A stretch of 64,000 nucleotides of DNA from Pseudoxanthomonas sp. 3HH-4 (GCF_006716465.1 NZ_VFPB01000001.1:778983-842982); one strand, 5' to 3'; shown: positions 53,153 through 63,234, numbered from the stretch's first letter. The notes: generated by a model not told the origin, from the letters alone. A program made the numbers and translations.

Positions 53153-54082
53153 ATGTTCTCAAGAAAGAAAACATCGTCCCCTGACATCGACCGCGCTGTG
53201 GCGCAGGGTGTCAGTTTCGAGCTGACCCTCGCGGAGCGTGCACGCAAGAGCGAGCGTCGCGCATGGCTCGTGGCGTGGTCGGCTATCGTGATGTCGCTGA
53301 TCCTGGCGGGCGGCTACTTCCTGTTCCTGCCGCTCAAGGAAAAGGTGCCGTACCTGGTGATGGCCGACCCGTACACCGGTACGGCCAGCGTGGCGCGGCT
53401 GTCGGGCAATTTCCAGGATCGTGATGTCACCACCGAGGAAGCGATCAACAAGAGCAATGTGGCGCAGTTCGTCCTCGCCCGCGAATCCTACGATTCAGGC
53501 CTGATCGGCCAGCGCAACTGGCGCACGACCCTGTCGATGGCCGGACCTGCCGTCTCGCCTGCGTACATCGCGTTGCATTCGGAGAGCAACCCCGAGCGGC
53601 CGTTCCGCCTGTATGGCGCGTCCAGTTCCGTGCGCGCGCGGATCCTCAGCATCGTCCTGATCGGCGGCGGCGCAGGCACTCGGCCCACCGGTGCGACGGT
53701 GCGCTTCCAGCGCAGCCTGTACGACAAGGGGCGTGGCTATGTACAGCCGCTGGACAGCCGGATTGCGACGCTGGAGTTCACATACAACCCCGATCTCCGC
53801 TTGAGCGAAGAGGACCGCCTGCTGAATCCACTGGGATTCCGCGTTACCAACTATCGCGTGGATGACGACTTCGCTGCCGCCAACGTGCCGGAGCGGGAGT
53901 TCCCTGCACCGCCCGCCGTGCCGGTTCCGCCCGCGCAGTCAGTGCCAGCACCGGCCACAGAGCCTGCCGCCACCGCGCTCGACGGAGCCGTTGCCCCCGC
54001 CAACGAGAACGACGTATCGACGGCGCCGCAGCCCGCGGAGCAGTCGGAAACCCAGACTGGACCCGGAGTGCCCCAACGATGA
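53153..54082 (+). CDS. virB8: VirB8 inner-membrane assembly protein
   Basis: The 309-residue protein has a cytoplasmic N terminus, one membrane segment (about 38-60) and a periplasmic NTF2-like domain (about 75-240, FVLARESYDSGLIGQRNW ... RIATLEFTYNPDLRLSEEDRLLNPLGF). The Pro/Ala-rich tail of some 65 residues is an extension beyond the usual VirB8 length. Its stop overlaps virB9. Confidence 0.95.
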   Translation: MFSRKKTSSPDIDRAVAQGVSFELTLAERARKSERRAWLVAWSAIVMSLILAGGYFLFLPLKEKVPYLVMADPYTGTASVARLSGNFQDRDVTTEEAINKSNVAQFVLARESYDSGLIGQRNWRTTLSMAGPAVSPAYIALHSESNPERPFRLYGASSSVRARILSIVLIGGGAGTRPTGATVRFQRSLYDKGRGYVQPLDSRIATLEFTYNPDLRLSEEDRLLNPLGFRVTNYRVDDDFAAANVPEREFPAPPAVPVPPAQSVPAPATEPAATALDGAVAPANENDVSTAPQPAEQSETQTGPGVPQR

Positions 54083-54840
54083 GGTGGAAGGACGCGCTGC
54101 GTTTGGCCGTCATTGGCCTGCTGCTCACGACATTGCCGGCCATGGCACAGGTGATCGAGGAGTACACCTATGCGCCGGACAAGGTCTATCCGGTGCGCAC
54201 GGGGCTCGGCATCACGACCCAGATCGAGCTTTCTCCGCACGAGGAGATCCTGGACTTCAGCACCGGCTTCAGTGGCGGATGGGACATCAGCCGCCGCGGC
54301 AATGTGTTCTATCTGAAACCGAAGAACGTCGACGTGGATACCAACCTGCTGGTGCGCACGGCGGCCCACGCCTACATCTTCGAGCTCAAGGTGGTCGCTA
54401 CGGACTGGCGCGTGCTGGACCAAGCGCGCGCGGCAGGCGTGCAATACCGCATCAAGTTCGCCTATCCCGGCGACACCAGCTTTGCCGGTACGGTCAACAA
54501 GCCTCAGGACGTCGCATCCGAGCTCAACACCGATGTCGAGCCGGGTCGCGCCTATCACTTCAACTACGACTACGCCCAACGCAAGCGCGGGCCCACATGG
54601 CTGGTGCCGACAACGGTCTATGACGATCGCCGTTTCACCTACATCAGGATGGGGGACCGGACGCGTTTCCCCAGCGGCAATTTCCCCGTGGTGTTCGCGC
54701 GGGACAGCGAGGAGGGCGAAGAGTTCGTCGTCAACTCCACGGTGCAGGAAGACACCATCGTCGTGCATGGCACGTACCCCTACTTGGTCATCCGCCACGG
54801 CGATAACGTGGTGGGCCTGCGCAGGAGCCCGGAACGATGA
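54079..54840 (+). CDS. virB9: VirB9 outer-membrane core protein
   Basis: The 253-residue protein has a signal peptide (cut after AMA, about residue 23), an N-terminal domain (PVRTGLGITTQIELSPHEEI) and the C-terminal beta-sandwich from about 160 (YHFNYDYAQRKRGPTWLVPTTVYDD split). It forms the outer-membrane core with VirB7 and VirB10 and overlaps both neighbours by four bases. Confidence 0.96.
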   Translation: MRWKDALRLAVIGLLLTTLPAMAQVIEEYTYAPDKVYPVRTGLGITTQIELSPHEEILDFSTGFSGGWDISRRGNVFYLKPKNVDVDTNLLVRTAAHAYIFELKVVATDWRVLDQARAAGVQYRIKFAYPGDTSFAGTVNKPQDVASELNTDVEPGRAYHFNYDYAQRKRGPTWLVPTTVYDDRRFTYIRMGDRTRFPSGNFPVVFARDSEEGEEFVVNSTVQEDTIVVHGTYPYLVIRHGDNVVGLRRSPER

Positions 54841-56042
54841 ACCAGACACCGTACGACCATCTGGACACGGGCCCCGAACGCGCGGCGCCGCAGAGTCCCT
54901 ATCAGACCGCGCGTCCCGCAGCAGACCCCGACCTGGATGCAAACGCACCCTACCTGCGCTCCGCTGACGTTCAGCGGCTCAACCGCAAGGCGTTGCTGTT
55001 CCTGGCCGGCATCGTTTTGCTGTTGCTGCTAGCTGCGCTCTGGATATTCAATAGCGTCGTGGCGGATCCGGAGAATGACGCGGCTAGGAAACCACCGGGC
55101 GAACAAGTCGTGATCCCGGCAGCTCCCAAGGACCTGCCAGAACTTCCACCTGAGCAGCCGGTTATGGTCGCCGAGCCGGACCTACCACCATTGCCTGTCA
55201 TTGACGATGCGCCGCCACCGCCCAGCGGCCTCGGGCTTCCAGATATAGGAAACACGAAATCAAATGAGTTGACGCTGCGTGATCGGCGCATCATGGATGG
55301 TTCGGGGATGAGCGGTGGAGCGTCTGGCCAATCCGGGGCCATGGCTGGCGTGATGACACCGGACGAGTACGCACGTCTGATGATGCAGGCGGGTGCGGCA
55401 CCCGAGGCGACTCCGGCCGCCAAGGCTGAAGACATGACCAGCGCCAAGCCGCTCTACAACCCCAACACGCTGCTGATCCGTGGCACGTACATCCGCTGCG
55501 TGCTCGAATCGCGCGTCATCACCGATGTCCCGGGCTACACGTCCTGCGTGGTGACCGAGCCGGTGTACTCCGTCAACGGCAAGCGCCTGTTGCTGCCGCG
55601 TGGCTCGAAGGTGATGGGCAGCTACAACTCCGATGCCATCATCGGCGAGCGCGCGGCAATCGTGTGGGACCGCATCACCACGCCCACGGGCATGGACGTC
55701 AACATGCGCAGCCCGGGCACCGACATGCTGGGCGCCGCCGGAAATCCCGGCCATTATTCCGCGCACTGGGCGCAGCGCATCTCTTCCGCGCTGCTGATCA
55801 GCATGCTGAGCGATGCCTTCAAGTACGCCGGCGCCAAGCATGGTCCCCAGGAAACCTCGATCGTCAACGGTGCCATTGTCCAGAATCCCTACGAGAGCAA
55901 TACCGCCAGGACCATGGAGCGCCTGGCCAACATGGCGCTGGATCGGAACATGGCGCGCCCGCCGACGGTGACGATCAACCAGGGCACCATCGTCAACGTC
56001 TACGTGGCTCGGGATGTCGACTTCTCAGCGGTGATGCGCTGA
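54837..56042 (+). CDS. virB10: VirB10 channel-forming core protein
   Basis: The 401-residue protein spans the envelope. It has a cytoplasmic segment (1-50), a membrane helix (about 51-75), a Pro-rich periplasmic linker (80-145) and the TrbI/VirB10 domain (about 210-401). The latter has LLIRGTYIRCVLESRVITD, LLPRGSKVMGSYNSDA and the antenna region AHWAQRISSALLISMLSD. It transduces energy from the ATPases to the outer pore. The sequence is intact. Confidence 0.96.
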   Translation: MNQTPYDHLDTGPERAAPQSPYQTARPAADPDLDANAPYLRSADVQRLNRKALLFLAGIVLLLLLAALWIFNSVVADPENDAARKPPGEQVVIPAAPKDLPELPPEQPVMVAEPDLPPLPVIDDAPPPPSGLGLPDIGNTKSNELTLRDRRIMDGSGMSGGASGQSGAMAGVMTPDEYARLMMQAGAAPEATPAAKAEDMTSAKPLYNPNTLLIRGTYIRCVLESRVITDVPGYTSCVVTEPVYSVNGKRLLLPRGSKVMGSYNSDAIIGERAAIVWDRITTPTGMDVNMRSPGTDMLGAAGNPGHYSAHWAQRISSALLISMLSDAFKYAGAKHGPQETSIVNGAIVQNPYESNTARTMERLANMALDRNMARPPTVTINQGTIVNVYVARDVDFSAVMR

Positions 56043-56053
56043 CAGGCGGACCG

Positions 56054-57091
56054 ATGGACACGCATAACGAACCCCTCGCCCGCGTTTCCAACGAGTTCCT
56101 GGACTACCAGTACCAGGTGCTCGGGATCGGCGAGCACATGCATTCCTCGGATGTCACCGAGATCTGCATCAATCGACCGGGCGAGCTCTACCTCGAAACG
56201 GCGCGCGCCGGCTGGCTGAAGGCCGACGTCCCGACGCTGACGTTCGAGCGCGCGCGGCAGTTCTGCACGTCGGTCGTCAACGAGAGCAACACGGGCCAGC
56301 GCATCACCGACATCGATCCGATGGTGTCGCTGACCTTCCCGACCGGCCAGCGCGCCCAGTTCGTGATCCCTCCCGCCTGTGATGCCGGCAAGGTGTCGAT
56401 CACCATCCGCCTGCCGGCGAAGTTCAGCAAGACCCTGGAGCAGTATGAGCAGGATGGCTTCTTCGACGAGATCCTCGAGCAGCAGCAGTCGCTCGGTGAC
56501 CATGACCAGGAACTGCTGGAACTGCGCCGCAGCCGGAACTACGCGGAGTTCTTTCGGAAAGCGGTGCACTACCACAAGAACATCGTGGTGGCCGGCGCGA
56601 CCGGCAGCGGCAAGACGACCTTCATGAAGTCGCTGGTGAACCACATCCCCGACCAGGAACGGCTGGTGACGATCGAGGATGCGCGCGAACTGTTCATCCG
56701 ACAGCCAAATGTCGTGCACCTGCTCTATTCCAAGGGCGGTCAGAGCGCCAGCAATGTCACCGCGAAGAACTGCATGGAGGCGTGCCTGCGCATGAAGCCG
56801 GATCGCATCATCCTGGCGGAGCTGCGTGGCGACGAGTCGTTCTACTTCATCCGCAACTGCGCCTCGGGCCATCCCGGGTCCATTACCAGCTGTCACGCGG
56901 GCAGCACGGCGCAGACGTGGGATCAGTTGGCGCTGATGGTGAAAGCGTCTTCCGAAGGTGCCGGCCTGGAGTTCGACGTGATCAAGCGCCTGCTGAAGAT
57001 GACGATCGACATCGTCGTGCACATCAAGGCCCACGCCGGGCGCCGCTACATCACCGGCATCGATTTTGATCCCGCCCGCGCGCTGTCCTGA
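56054..57091 (+). CDS. virB11: VirB11 hexameric ATPase
   Basis: The 345-residue ATPase has an N-terminal domain and a RecA-like core. Walker A is GATGSGKT (181-188), the Asp box is VTIEDARELFI and Walker B is RIILAELRGDESFYF, followed by the His box ASGHPGSITSCHAGS. It powers assembly or substrate transfer at the inner membrane. It begins 11 bases after virB10. Confidence 0.96.
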   Translation: MDTHNEPLARVSNEFLDYQYQVLGIGEHMHSSDVTEICINRPGELYLETARAGWLKADVPTLTFERARQFCTSVVNESNTGQRITDIDPMVSLTFPTGQRAQFVIPPACDAGKVSITIRLPAKFSKTLEQYEQDGFFDEILEQQQSLGDHDQELLELRRSRNYAEFFRKAVHYHKNIVVAGATGSGKTTFMKSLVNHIPDQERLVTIEDARELFIRQPNVVHLLYSKGGQSASNVTAKNCMEACLRMKPDRIILAELRGDESFYFIRNCASGHPGSITSCHAGSTAQTWDQLALMVKASSEGAGLEFDVIKRLLKMTIDIVVHIKAHAGRRYITGIDFDPARALS

Positions 57092-57245
57092 CTGGAGCCC
57101 TGCATGAAGCCTAGGTGCCCGAACCCGCTGATGTCCGTATTGGAGCCGCCCATGCGAGGAAAATGGCAAGCGTCGTCGCAAGGAGGCGCGGGCTGTGTCC
57201 GGCGATGCGGTGGCCATGTCTGCATACAGGATGGAGGGTGAGGCG

Positions 57246-58037
57246 ATGTTGCCTGGCATGGAGCTGATGGGATGCACCGACCTGGCGGTCCCCGCCACGA
57301 TCATGCAGCATGTGGTGAAGGTCGAATCTTCCTTCAATCGCTACGCCATCGGCGTAGTGGGCGGGCGGCTGGCGCGGCAGCCACGGAATCTCCCGGAAGC
57401 GTTGTCGACTGCCCGCATGCTGGAGGACCGGGGCTACAACTTCTCCCTCGGGCTGGCCCAGGTCAACCGCTACAACCTGGCGCGGCAGGGCCTGGACAGC
57501 TATGAAAAAGCGTTCGACGTCTGTCCCAACCTGCAGGCGGGCTCGCGCATCCTGGCGGAGTGCTACTCCCGCTCCGGGAAGGACTGGGGCAAGGCGTTCA
57601 GCTGCTACTACTCCGGCAACTTCACCACCGGCTATCGGCATGGATACGTACAGAAAGTGTTCGCGTCCTGGCAACGCCAGGCTGGCGACGATGCCGCACC
57701 CGCCATCCCGGTGATCGACCGCAAGACCACGGCGCAGCGGAGCACTGCTCCGCGTGCGCGCGCAGCGAGCTTGCCATCGCCCCGCGTGGCGCGCCGCATC
57801 GAGGAGGCACGCTCCGATCGGAGCGCCATGCCCGCTCCCACCGTGTCCGTGGCGAGCGCGCCGATGCCACTGCCTGCAGCCGCGCCCGCACCCACCACCC
57901 ACGTTGCGCCCGCGGTCGCGCAGCCGGTGGCCGACGCACCCGTGCTGGTGCAGGCCTATCACCAGAACACAGCCGCGACGCCATCGGCGCCGCAGGTCGT
58001 GCAGGCATCCGGGAGGGACGACGCTTTCGTCTTCTAG
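57246..58037 (+). CDS. virB1: VirB1 lytic transglycosylase
   Basis: The 263-residue protein has a lytic-transglycosylase fold in its first 150 residues (catalytic Glu27 in VVKVESSFNRYAIG, then FSLGLAQVNRYNL and CYYSGNF). A long Pro/Ala-rich tail follows. The start MLPGMELM is preferred for its GGAGGG site; no signal peptide is visible there or upstream, which is odd for an enzyme that must reach peptidoglycan. A 154-base gap without a gene precedes it. Confidence 0.9.
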   Translation: MLPGMELMGCTDLAVPATIMQHVVKVESSFNRYAIGVVGGRLARQPRNLPEALSTARMLEDRGYNFSLGLAQVNRYNLARQGLDSYEKAFDVCPNLQAGSRILAECYSRSGKDWGKAFSCYYSGNFTTGYRHGYVQKVFASWQRQAGDDAAPAIPVIDRKTTAQRSTAPRARAASLPSPRVARRIEEARSDRSAMPAPTVSVASAPMPLPAAAPAPTTHVAPAVAQPVADAPVLVQAYHQNTAATPSAPQVVQASGRDDAFVF

Positions 58038-58111
58038 CAGTACCCGCCAGGGATGGCTTAACGGCACGCGAAAGTGCCACCCACCATTGCAACCACCATT
58101 TGGGGTCGACT

Positions 58112-58486
58112 ATGAGCAACATGCACGCCACTCAAGCCAAGCAGGCATCCACCGCCCTGATCGCGATGATCGTCGCGGCCACCATGTTGGCAGTCCCAGA
58201 TCTCGCGTTCGCCCAGAGTGTGACGGGCGCGCAGGGACGGGTCACCACGTTCTTCACCAACATCAATGCGTTGTTGAACGTGGCGTCCATCGCCATCGTC
58301 ACCATCGCCGTGATCTTCGCGGGCTATCAGATCGCGTTCAACCACAAGCGCGTTGGTGACGTGGCGCCGGTGCTGATCGGCGGGTTCCTCATCGGTGCCG
58401 CCGCCCAGATCGCGAAGATGCTACTGCCGTCCGACGTCACCTCCACGGCGATGGCCGTCGGTCAGATGCTGACGCAGTATGCATAA
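58112..58486 (+). CDS. virB2: VirB2 pilin-like subunit
   Basis: The 124-residue precursor has a long signal sequence (cut expected after AFA, about residue 34) and two hydrophobic segments (IAIVTIAVIFAGYQIAF and VLIGGFLIGAAAQIAKML) with a short basic loop between. It is the pilus or channel subunit. Its end overlaps the virB3 start by eight bases. Confidence 0.92.
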   Translation: MSNMHATQAKQASTALIAMIVAATMLAVPDLAFAQSVTGAQGRVTTFFTNINALLNVASIAIVTIAVIFAGYQIAFNHKRVGDVAPVLIGGFLIGAAAQIAKMLLPSDVTSTAMAVGQMLTQYA

Positions 58487-58793
58487 GAACGTGCTGTTCA
58501 GGGGCTGCACACGCCCGCCCATGTTCATGGGGGTTCCTTACGTACCGTTCACGATCGGGGCGGGGGGCTGCCTGCTGCTCACGTTCTACTTCAACATGTT
58601 CTTCCTGGCCCTGCTGCCGGTGGTCATCTTCATCATGCGGCAGATGGCGCGCCGCGACGAGATGATCTTCCGGCTGCTGGGGCTGCGGTGGCAGTTCCGG
58701 ACCAAGGTCCGGAACCTACGCCATCACGAAGGCATGTGGGTGTTCACGCCCAACGCGTACCGCACGCGTTTCGACGAATCGATTCCGGACTGA
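58479..58793 (+). CDS. virB3: VirB3 inner-membrane protein
   Basis: The 104-residue protein has the family start LFRGCTRPPMFMGVPYVPF and two adjacent hydrophobic segments. It works with VirB4 and VirB6 at the inner membrane and is immediately followed by virB4. Confidence 0.93.
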   Translation: MHKNVLFRGCTRPPMFMGVPYVPFTIGAGGCLLLTFYFNMFFLALLPVVIFIMRQMARRDEMIFRLLGLRWQFRTKVRNLRHHEGMWVFTPNAYRTRFDESIPD

Positions 58794-58796
58794 CCC

Positions 58797-61250
58797 ATGC
58801 TCGCGCCCGACCTGTCCATCGCCGAGTTCATCCCTCTGTCCGCCCACGTGTCGCCGCACGTGGTCAAGACCACGGGGGGCGATTTCCTGCTGACCTGGCG
58901 GCTGGACGGGCTGCCCTTCGTCGGGCGCGAGGAATGGGAACTGGAGCATCGCCACAACACGTTCAACCGAATGCTGCAGACGTTGCGCGCACCGGACTTC
59001 GTCAACGTGGCGTTCTGGGTGCACGACCTGCGCCGTCGCGGGCGGGTCCGCTCGGGCGCGCGTTTTGGGCAGGCATTCAACCAGGCGCTGTCCGACGGCT
59101 ACTTCGACGGGCTGTCCGCACAGAAGATCATGCAGAACGAGCTGTACCTCACGATGATCTACCGGCCCATCGTGATGGGCAAGAAGTTCGTCGAGAAATC
59201 CGCGAACATCCCGCGCCTGCAGGCTGAGCAGGAGCAGTCCGTGTCGAAGCTGATGGAGCTGGTTGGCAACGTGGAAGCTGTCCTGAAGGACTACGCGCCG
59301 ATGCGGCTGGGCATGTACGAGTCCGACGCGGGCGGCGTGTTCTCCGAGACGCTGGAATTCTTCGGCTTCTTGCTCAATCGCATCTCGGAGCCGGTGCCGG
59401 TGCTGCGGGCGCCACTCTACGACTACCTCGCCGTCAGCCGGCACATGTTCTCGTCCAAGACCGGCGACTTCGTGGTCAGCACACCGGACGGACAGAACCA
59501 TTTCGGCGCGATCCTGAACATCAAGGAATACACCGACGGTACCTGGCCCGGCATTCTCAACGGCCTGAAGTACCTCGACTTCGAGTACGTCATCACCCAT
59601 TCGTTCAGTCCGATGGGGCGGCAAGACGCATTGAAGGTCTTGGACCGTACCAAGGGGATGATGATCTCGTCCGGGGACAAGGCGGTCAGCCAGATCGCGG
59701 AACTGGATGGCGCGATGGATCAGGTCGCGTCCGGCAACTTCGTGCTGGGTGAATACCACTTCATCATGACCTTGTATGCGGAGGACCAGTCCCGCCTTTC
59801 GCAGAACGTCGCGGTGGCCCGGGCGGAGCTGTCCAACGCCGGTTTTGTTTCCACCAAGGAGGACCTGGCGGTGTGCTCGTCCTTCTACTCGCAGCTGCCT
59901 GGCAACTGGCGCTACCGGACGCGGTTGGCGAACGTCAGTTCGTTGAACTTCCTGGGGCTGTCGCCGTTGCACAACTTCGCCACCGGAAAGCGGGACAACA
60001 ATCCCTGGGGCGAATGCGTCACCGTACTGCAGACCACCAACGGCCAGCCCTACTATTTCAACTTCCACGCCACCCATCCCGCCGAGAACTCGCTGGGCGA
60101 GAAGGCCATCGCCAACACCATGGTCATCGGCAAGTCGGGTACCGGCAAGACGGCACTGATCAACTTCCTGCTCAGCCAGGTGCAGAAGTTCGACCCGGTG
60201 CCGACCATCTTCTTCTTCGACAAGGACCGCGGCGCCGAGATCTTCGTGCGCGCCTGCGGCGGCAACTACCTGGCGCTGGAGAATGGCCAGCCGACCGGCT
60301 TCAATCCGTTCCAGTGCGAACGCACGGATGCCAACGTGCAGTTCCTGGCGGGATTGATCAAGGTGCTGGCGGGCAAGACGCACTACACCGCCCGAGAGGA
60401 CGAGGATGTCTTCCGCGCGGTAGAGGCCATGCTCGACATGCCGTTCCACCTGCGCTCGATGACCAATTTCCAGAAGAGCCTGCCCAACATGGGCGACGAC
60501 GGTCTCTACGCGCGGCTGCGAAAATGGACGGCCGGGAACGCGCTGGGCTGGGTCTTCGACAATCCCATGGACACCATCGACCTTGGCCGGGCCAGCATCA
60601 TCGGTTTCGATTACACCGATGTCATCGAGAATGCCGAGATACGCGTACCGGTGATCAACTACTTGCTCCATCGCCTGGAGGAACTGATCGACGGGCGCCC
60701 GCTCATCTACGTGATGGATGAGTTCTGGAAGATCCTCGACGGCGGCGGTGCGCTCAAGGACTTCGCCAAGAACAAGCAGAAGACGATCCGCAAGCAGAAT
60801 GGCCTGGGGATTTTCGCCACCCAGAGCCCGGAGGATGCGCTGGCGAGCGACATTTCAGCCGCGCTGATCGAGCAGACCGCCACGCTGATCCTGTTGCCGA
60901 ACCCGAATGCCTCCCGCGATGACTACATTAATGGACTGAAGCTGACCGATGCCGAGTTCCAGGTGATCAAGAGTCTGGATGAGCGCTCGCGCTGCTTCCT
61001 CGTCAAGCAGGGGCACGCATCAACGGTCTGCCAGCTCAACCTGCGCGGAATGGATGACGCGCTGGCAGTGATCTCGGCCAGCACCGACAACATCGAGATC
61101 ATGCATCGGATCGTCGACGAAGAGGCTCAGCGTCTCGAGATCGACAGGGCAGATCTGCTTCCCGAGCAATGGTTGTCGCGGTTCCAGCAGGAACGGAAGG
61201 GGTCGGGTCGATCAACAACGAGTCAGGTGCGACGGAGTGAACGAGCATAG
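58797..61250 (+). CDS. virB4: VirB4 ATPase
   Basis: The 817-residue AAA+ ATPase is the largest energiser of the channel. Walker A is GKSGTGKT at about 445-452. Walker B is LIYVMDEFW at about 635-643, followed by QNGLGIFATQSPEDAL. The N-terminal domain (1-400) is typical. Codon use is G+C-rich, like the genes before it; the genes after it are clearly less so. Confidence 0.96.
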   Translation: MLAPDLSIAEFIPLSAHVSPHVVKTTGGDFLLTWRLDGLPFVGREEWELEHRHNTFNRMLQTLRAPDFVNVAFWVHDLRRRGRVRSGARFGQAFNQALSDGYFDGLSAQKIMQNELYLTMIYRPIVMGKKFVEKSANIPRLQAEQEQSVSKLMELVGNVEAVLKDYAPMRLGMYESDAGGVFSETLEFFGFLLNRISEPVPVLRAPLYDYLAVSRHMFSSKTGDFVVSTPDGQNHFGAILNIKEYTDGTWPGILNGLKYLDFEYVITHSFSPMGRQDALKVLDRTKGMMISSGDKAVSQIAELDGAMDQVASGNFVLGEYHFIMTLYAEDQSRLSQNVAVARAELSNAGFVSTKEDLAVCSSFYSQLPGNWRYRTRLANVSSLNFLGLSPLHNFATGKRDNNPWGECVTVLQTTNGQPYYFNFHATHPAENSLGEKAIANTMVIGKSGTGKTALINFLLSQVQKFDPVPTIFFFDKDRGAEIFVRACGGNYLALENGQPTGFNPFQCERTDANVQFLAGLIKVLAGKTHYTAREDEDVFRAVEAMLDMPFHLRSMTNFQKSLPNMGDDGLYARLRKWTAGNALGWVFDNPMDTIDLGRASIIGFDYTDVIENAEIRVPVINYLLHRLEELIDGRPLIYVMDEFWKILDGGGALKDFAKNKQKTIRKQNGLGIFATQSPEDALASDISAALIEQTATLILLPNPNASRDDYINGLKLTDAEFQVIKSLDERSRCFLVKQGHASTVCQLNLRGMDDALAVISASTDNIEIMHRIVDEEAQRLEIDRADLLPEQWLSRFQQERKGSGRSTTSQVRRSERA

Positions 61251-61330
61251 CGTCAATGTTCCTTGCAATTTCGATTTGTGTGCGGACCAAACGACAAGCA
61301 ATACCCTCAGAGGATTAGAAGGATACTCAT

Positions 61331-62098
61331 ATGTCATGGAATTACACGACAAGCAGGGTTGGTCTCAAGCGTGCACTTATGCCGCTGTTGATTGCTGGCT
61401 TCCTGTTGCCGATGACGGACTGCAAGGCATCTGGAGTGCCCGTCGTTGATGGGGCCCATATCGGGATCAACAAGTTCGCATGGGTTGCTCAGTACCGGCA
61501 GATGTATCAGGAGTTGCAGCGCCAGATGGAGCAGTACCGGACGCAGATCCGCGAACTGGAGCAGAAGTACGTCAATGGGCCATCGTTCAATGGCGGGTTG
61601 GGATACCGGGAGACGTTGTCAGAACGGAGTCTCAATGACTATGTCGCCGAACGCTGTGGTAGCGGCAGTGGTTTGCGCACTGGTCCGGCCCAGATCAAGG
61701 ACATCGCTGAGCGTCAGTTCCGGAACTGTGTGGCCATCATCCAGACAGAGAACACACGTTACAACGTGATGGTCAGGATTCTCAAGAATCTTGACGTGCG
61801 GGACAGGCAAATGGAGGAGCTCAAGCGGCAGGCCGCAGGTGTGCCGGCGGACCAGCCTGGTGCGCTCGAACGAGTGAAGGCGAACATAGCGCAGTTGGAA
61901 GCGTATGTTGCTCTTGATATCCAAAACGCGAACACGCTTCTAAATGCCTATGACGCAAGTCTCAAGGCACTGAACACGGAGCAGGTTTGGCTCGGGCAGG
62001 CGGCATTCAATGGAAAAGGCCGGGGTCTCCTTGATGAAGTCGTTCAGTACGGTGCGCTGAAGGGTGCCTTGCAGGTAGCTCGTAGTCGCGAGCGTTAG
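61331..62098 (+). CDS. virB5: VirB5-like minor pilus protein
   Basis: The 255-residue protein has a signal sequence (hydrophobic at about 14-27) and a mostly helical body (YRQMYQELQRQMEQYRTQIREL, and an Asn/Gln-rich C-terminal helix), as in VirB5/TraC proteins at the pilus tip. GAAGGA lies eight bases before the ATG. An 80-base gap separates it from virB4, unlike the overlapping genes before, and its base composition is more A+T-rich. Confidence 0.85.
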   Translation: MSWNYTTSRVGLKRALMPLLIAGFLLPMTDCKASGVPVVDGAHIGINKFAWVAQYRQMYQELQRQMEQYRTQIRELEQKYVNGPSFNGGLGYRETLSERSLNDYVAERCGSGSGLRTGPAQIKDIAERQFRNCVAIIQTENTRYNVMVRILKNLDVRDRQMEELKRQAAGVPADQPGALERVKANIAQLEAYVALDIQNANTLLNAYDASLKALNTEQVWLGQAAFNGKGRGLLDEVVQYGALKGALQVARSRER

Positions 62099-62160
62099 TG
62101 CTAGGCGTGCCATATCGGGATGGACTCATGGCTCAAACTTTGAAACAGGCCAATATATAA

Positions 62161-63222
62161 ATGGACGGCGCATTGCTCTCAGTCATGGACTCGGTACGGG
62201 AGTGGGTTCCCTTGAATGCCTCTCTGCCAAACATGGTTTTCTTCCATGAGATCAATGATTTCATCGATGATGAGTTGATCAACGAGTATTTGCCGAATCT
62301 GGGGCGACGGGTCATGCGTGTGGTGGGCGGGCTGGGAACCGTGCTGCTTACCTTATGGATCATGATTCAGGGGTACAGGATCGTTACGGGCCAATCACGA
62401 GAATCCATGATGGCGCTGGTAGTCAGTTCGCTACGCGCTACGTTCATCATAGGGATCGCGCTCGGAACGGCAGTCTCCTGGGGGCCGATCTATCAGACAT
62501 TGACGGATGGTCTGATGAGGACCGTCAGCGAGACGATGACGGGCGAAGAGGATGATGGTGGGGCATACGGGGATATCGATCGTACGTTGGCCATCATGCA
62601 GGCAGCGCTATCGGCCATCGATACCGTCGACAGCAATCACGACATGGTCACGGAGAAACAAAAGGACAGGGCTCTGCTTTTCACGGGCGTAGGGCTCGGA
62701 GCGCCCGCCATCATGGCGGCTGTTGCGATGATGTTGAACAAGGTAGCGATTGGTTTGATCGTCGCAATGGGGCCTGTGTTCATTCTCTGTCTGCTGTTCG
62801 AGCAAACCAAGTCTCTTTTCCAGAAGTGGCTCATGTATGGAATAGGGACGCTATTCTCAATGGCGCTATTGACTGTGATGGTCACGCTTGCCTTGGATAT
62901 GGTAATTGCCGTGGGAACCGCATTCTGGATTACGAGTGCGGTGGGCATGGGGGGGGAGAACGTCACCAATATGGCCATGCAGCAAGGTGGGCTCGGGTTG
63001 ATCTTGACCGCCCTCATCGTAAGCGCGCCGCCGATGGCCGCGATGCTGTTCCAAGGCACGCTCGGCCAGTTCACACCCTACAGCGCCTTCTCGCCATCGC
63101 AACAACCAGGTGCTCCAGGGCAGCCCGGATACTCGGGTGTGAGTGGAGATACGCAGTCGTCGGCACGTTCATCATCGATGGCGGACTATCCGGCCCAGTC
63201 AACACGCAAGGCTTACAGCTGA
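62161..63222 (+). CDS. virB6: VirB6 polytopic inner-membrane protein
   Basis: The 353-residue protein has about six hydrophobic segments (e.g. 51-70, 85-105, 178-205, 225-250) and the TrbL/VirB6 pattern GPVFILCLLFEQTKSLFQKWL. A Pro/Gly/Ser/Gln-rich tail follows from about 300. It forms the inner-membrane gate of the channel. The coding sequence is distinctly lower in G+C than virB4: 23 of 60 bases are G or C at 62221-62280. Confidence 0.92.
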   Translation: MDGALLSVMDSVREWVPLNASLPNMVFFHEINDFIDDELINEYLPNLGRRVMRVVGGLGTVLLTLWIMIQGYRIVTGQSRESMMALVVSSLRATFIIGIALGTAVSWGPIYQTLTDGLMRTVSETMTGEEDDGGAYGDIDRTLAIMQAALSAIDTVDSNHDMVTEKQKDRALLFTGVGLGAPAIMAAVAMMLNKVAIGLIVAMGPVFILCLLFEQTKSLFQKWLMYGIGTLFSMALLTVMVTLALDMVIAVGTAFWITSAVGMGGENVTNMAMQQGGLGLILTALIVSAPPMAAMLFQGTLGQFTPYSAFSPSQQPGAPGQPGYSGVSGDTQSSARSSSMADYPAQSTRKAYS

Positions 63223-63234
63223 GGTTGATCGTTC

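Noticed and set aside
58716-60671. A 651-codon minus-strand frame opposite virB4
   Set aside because: It lies wholly opposite virB3/virB4, is rich in Arg, His and Val as expected from G+C-rich antisense, and has no domain.
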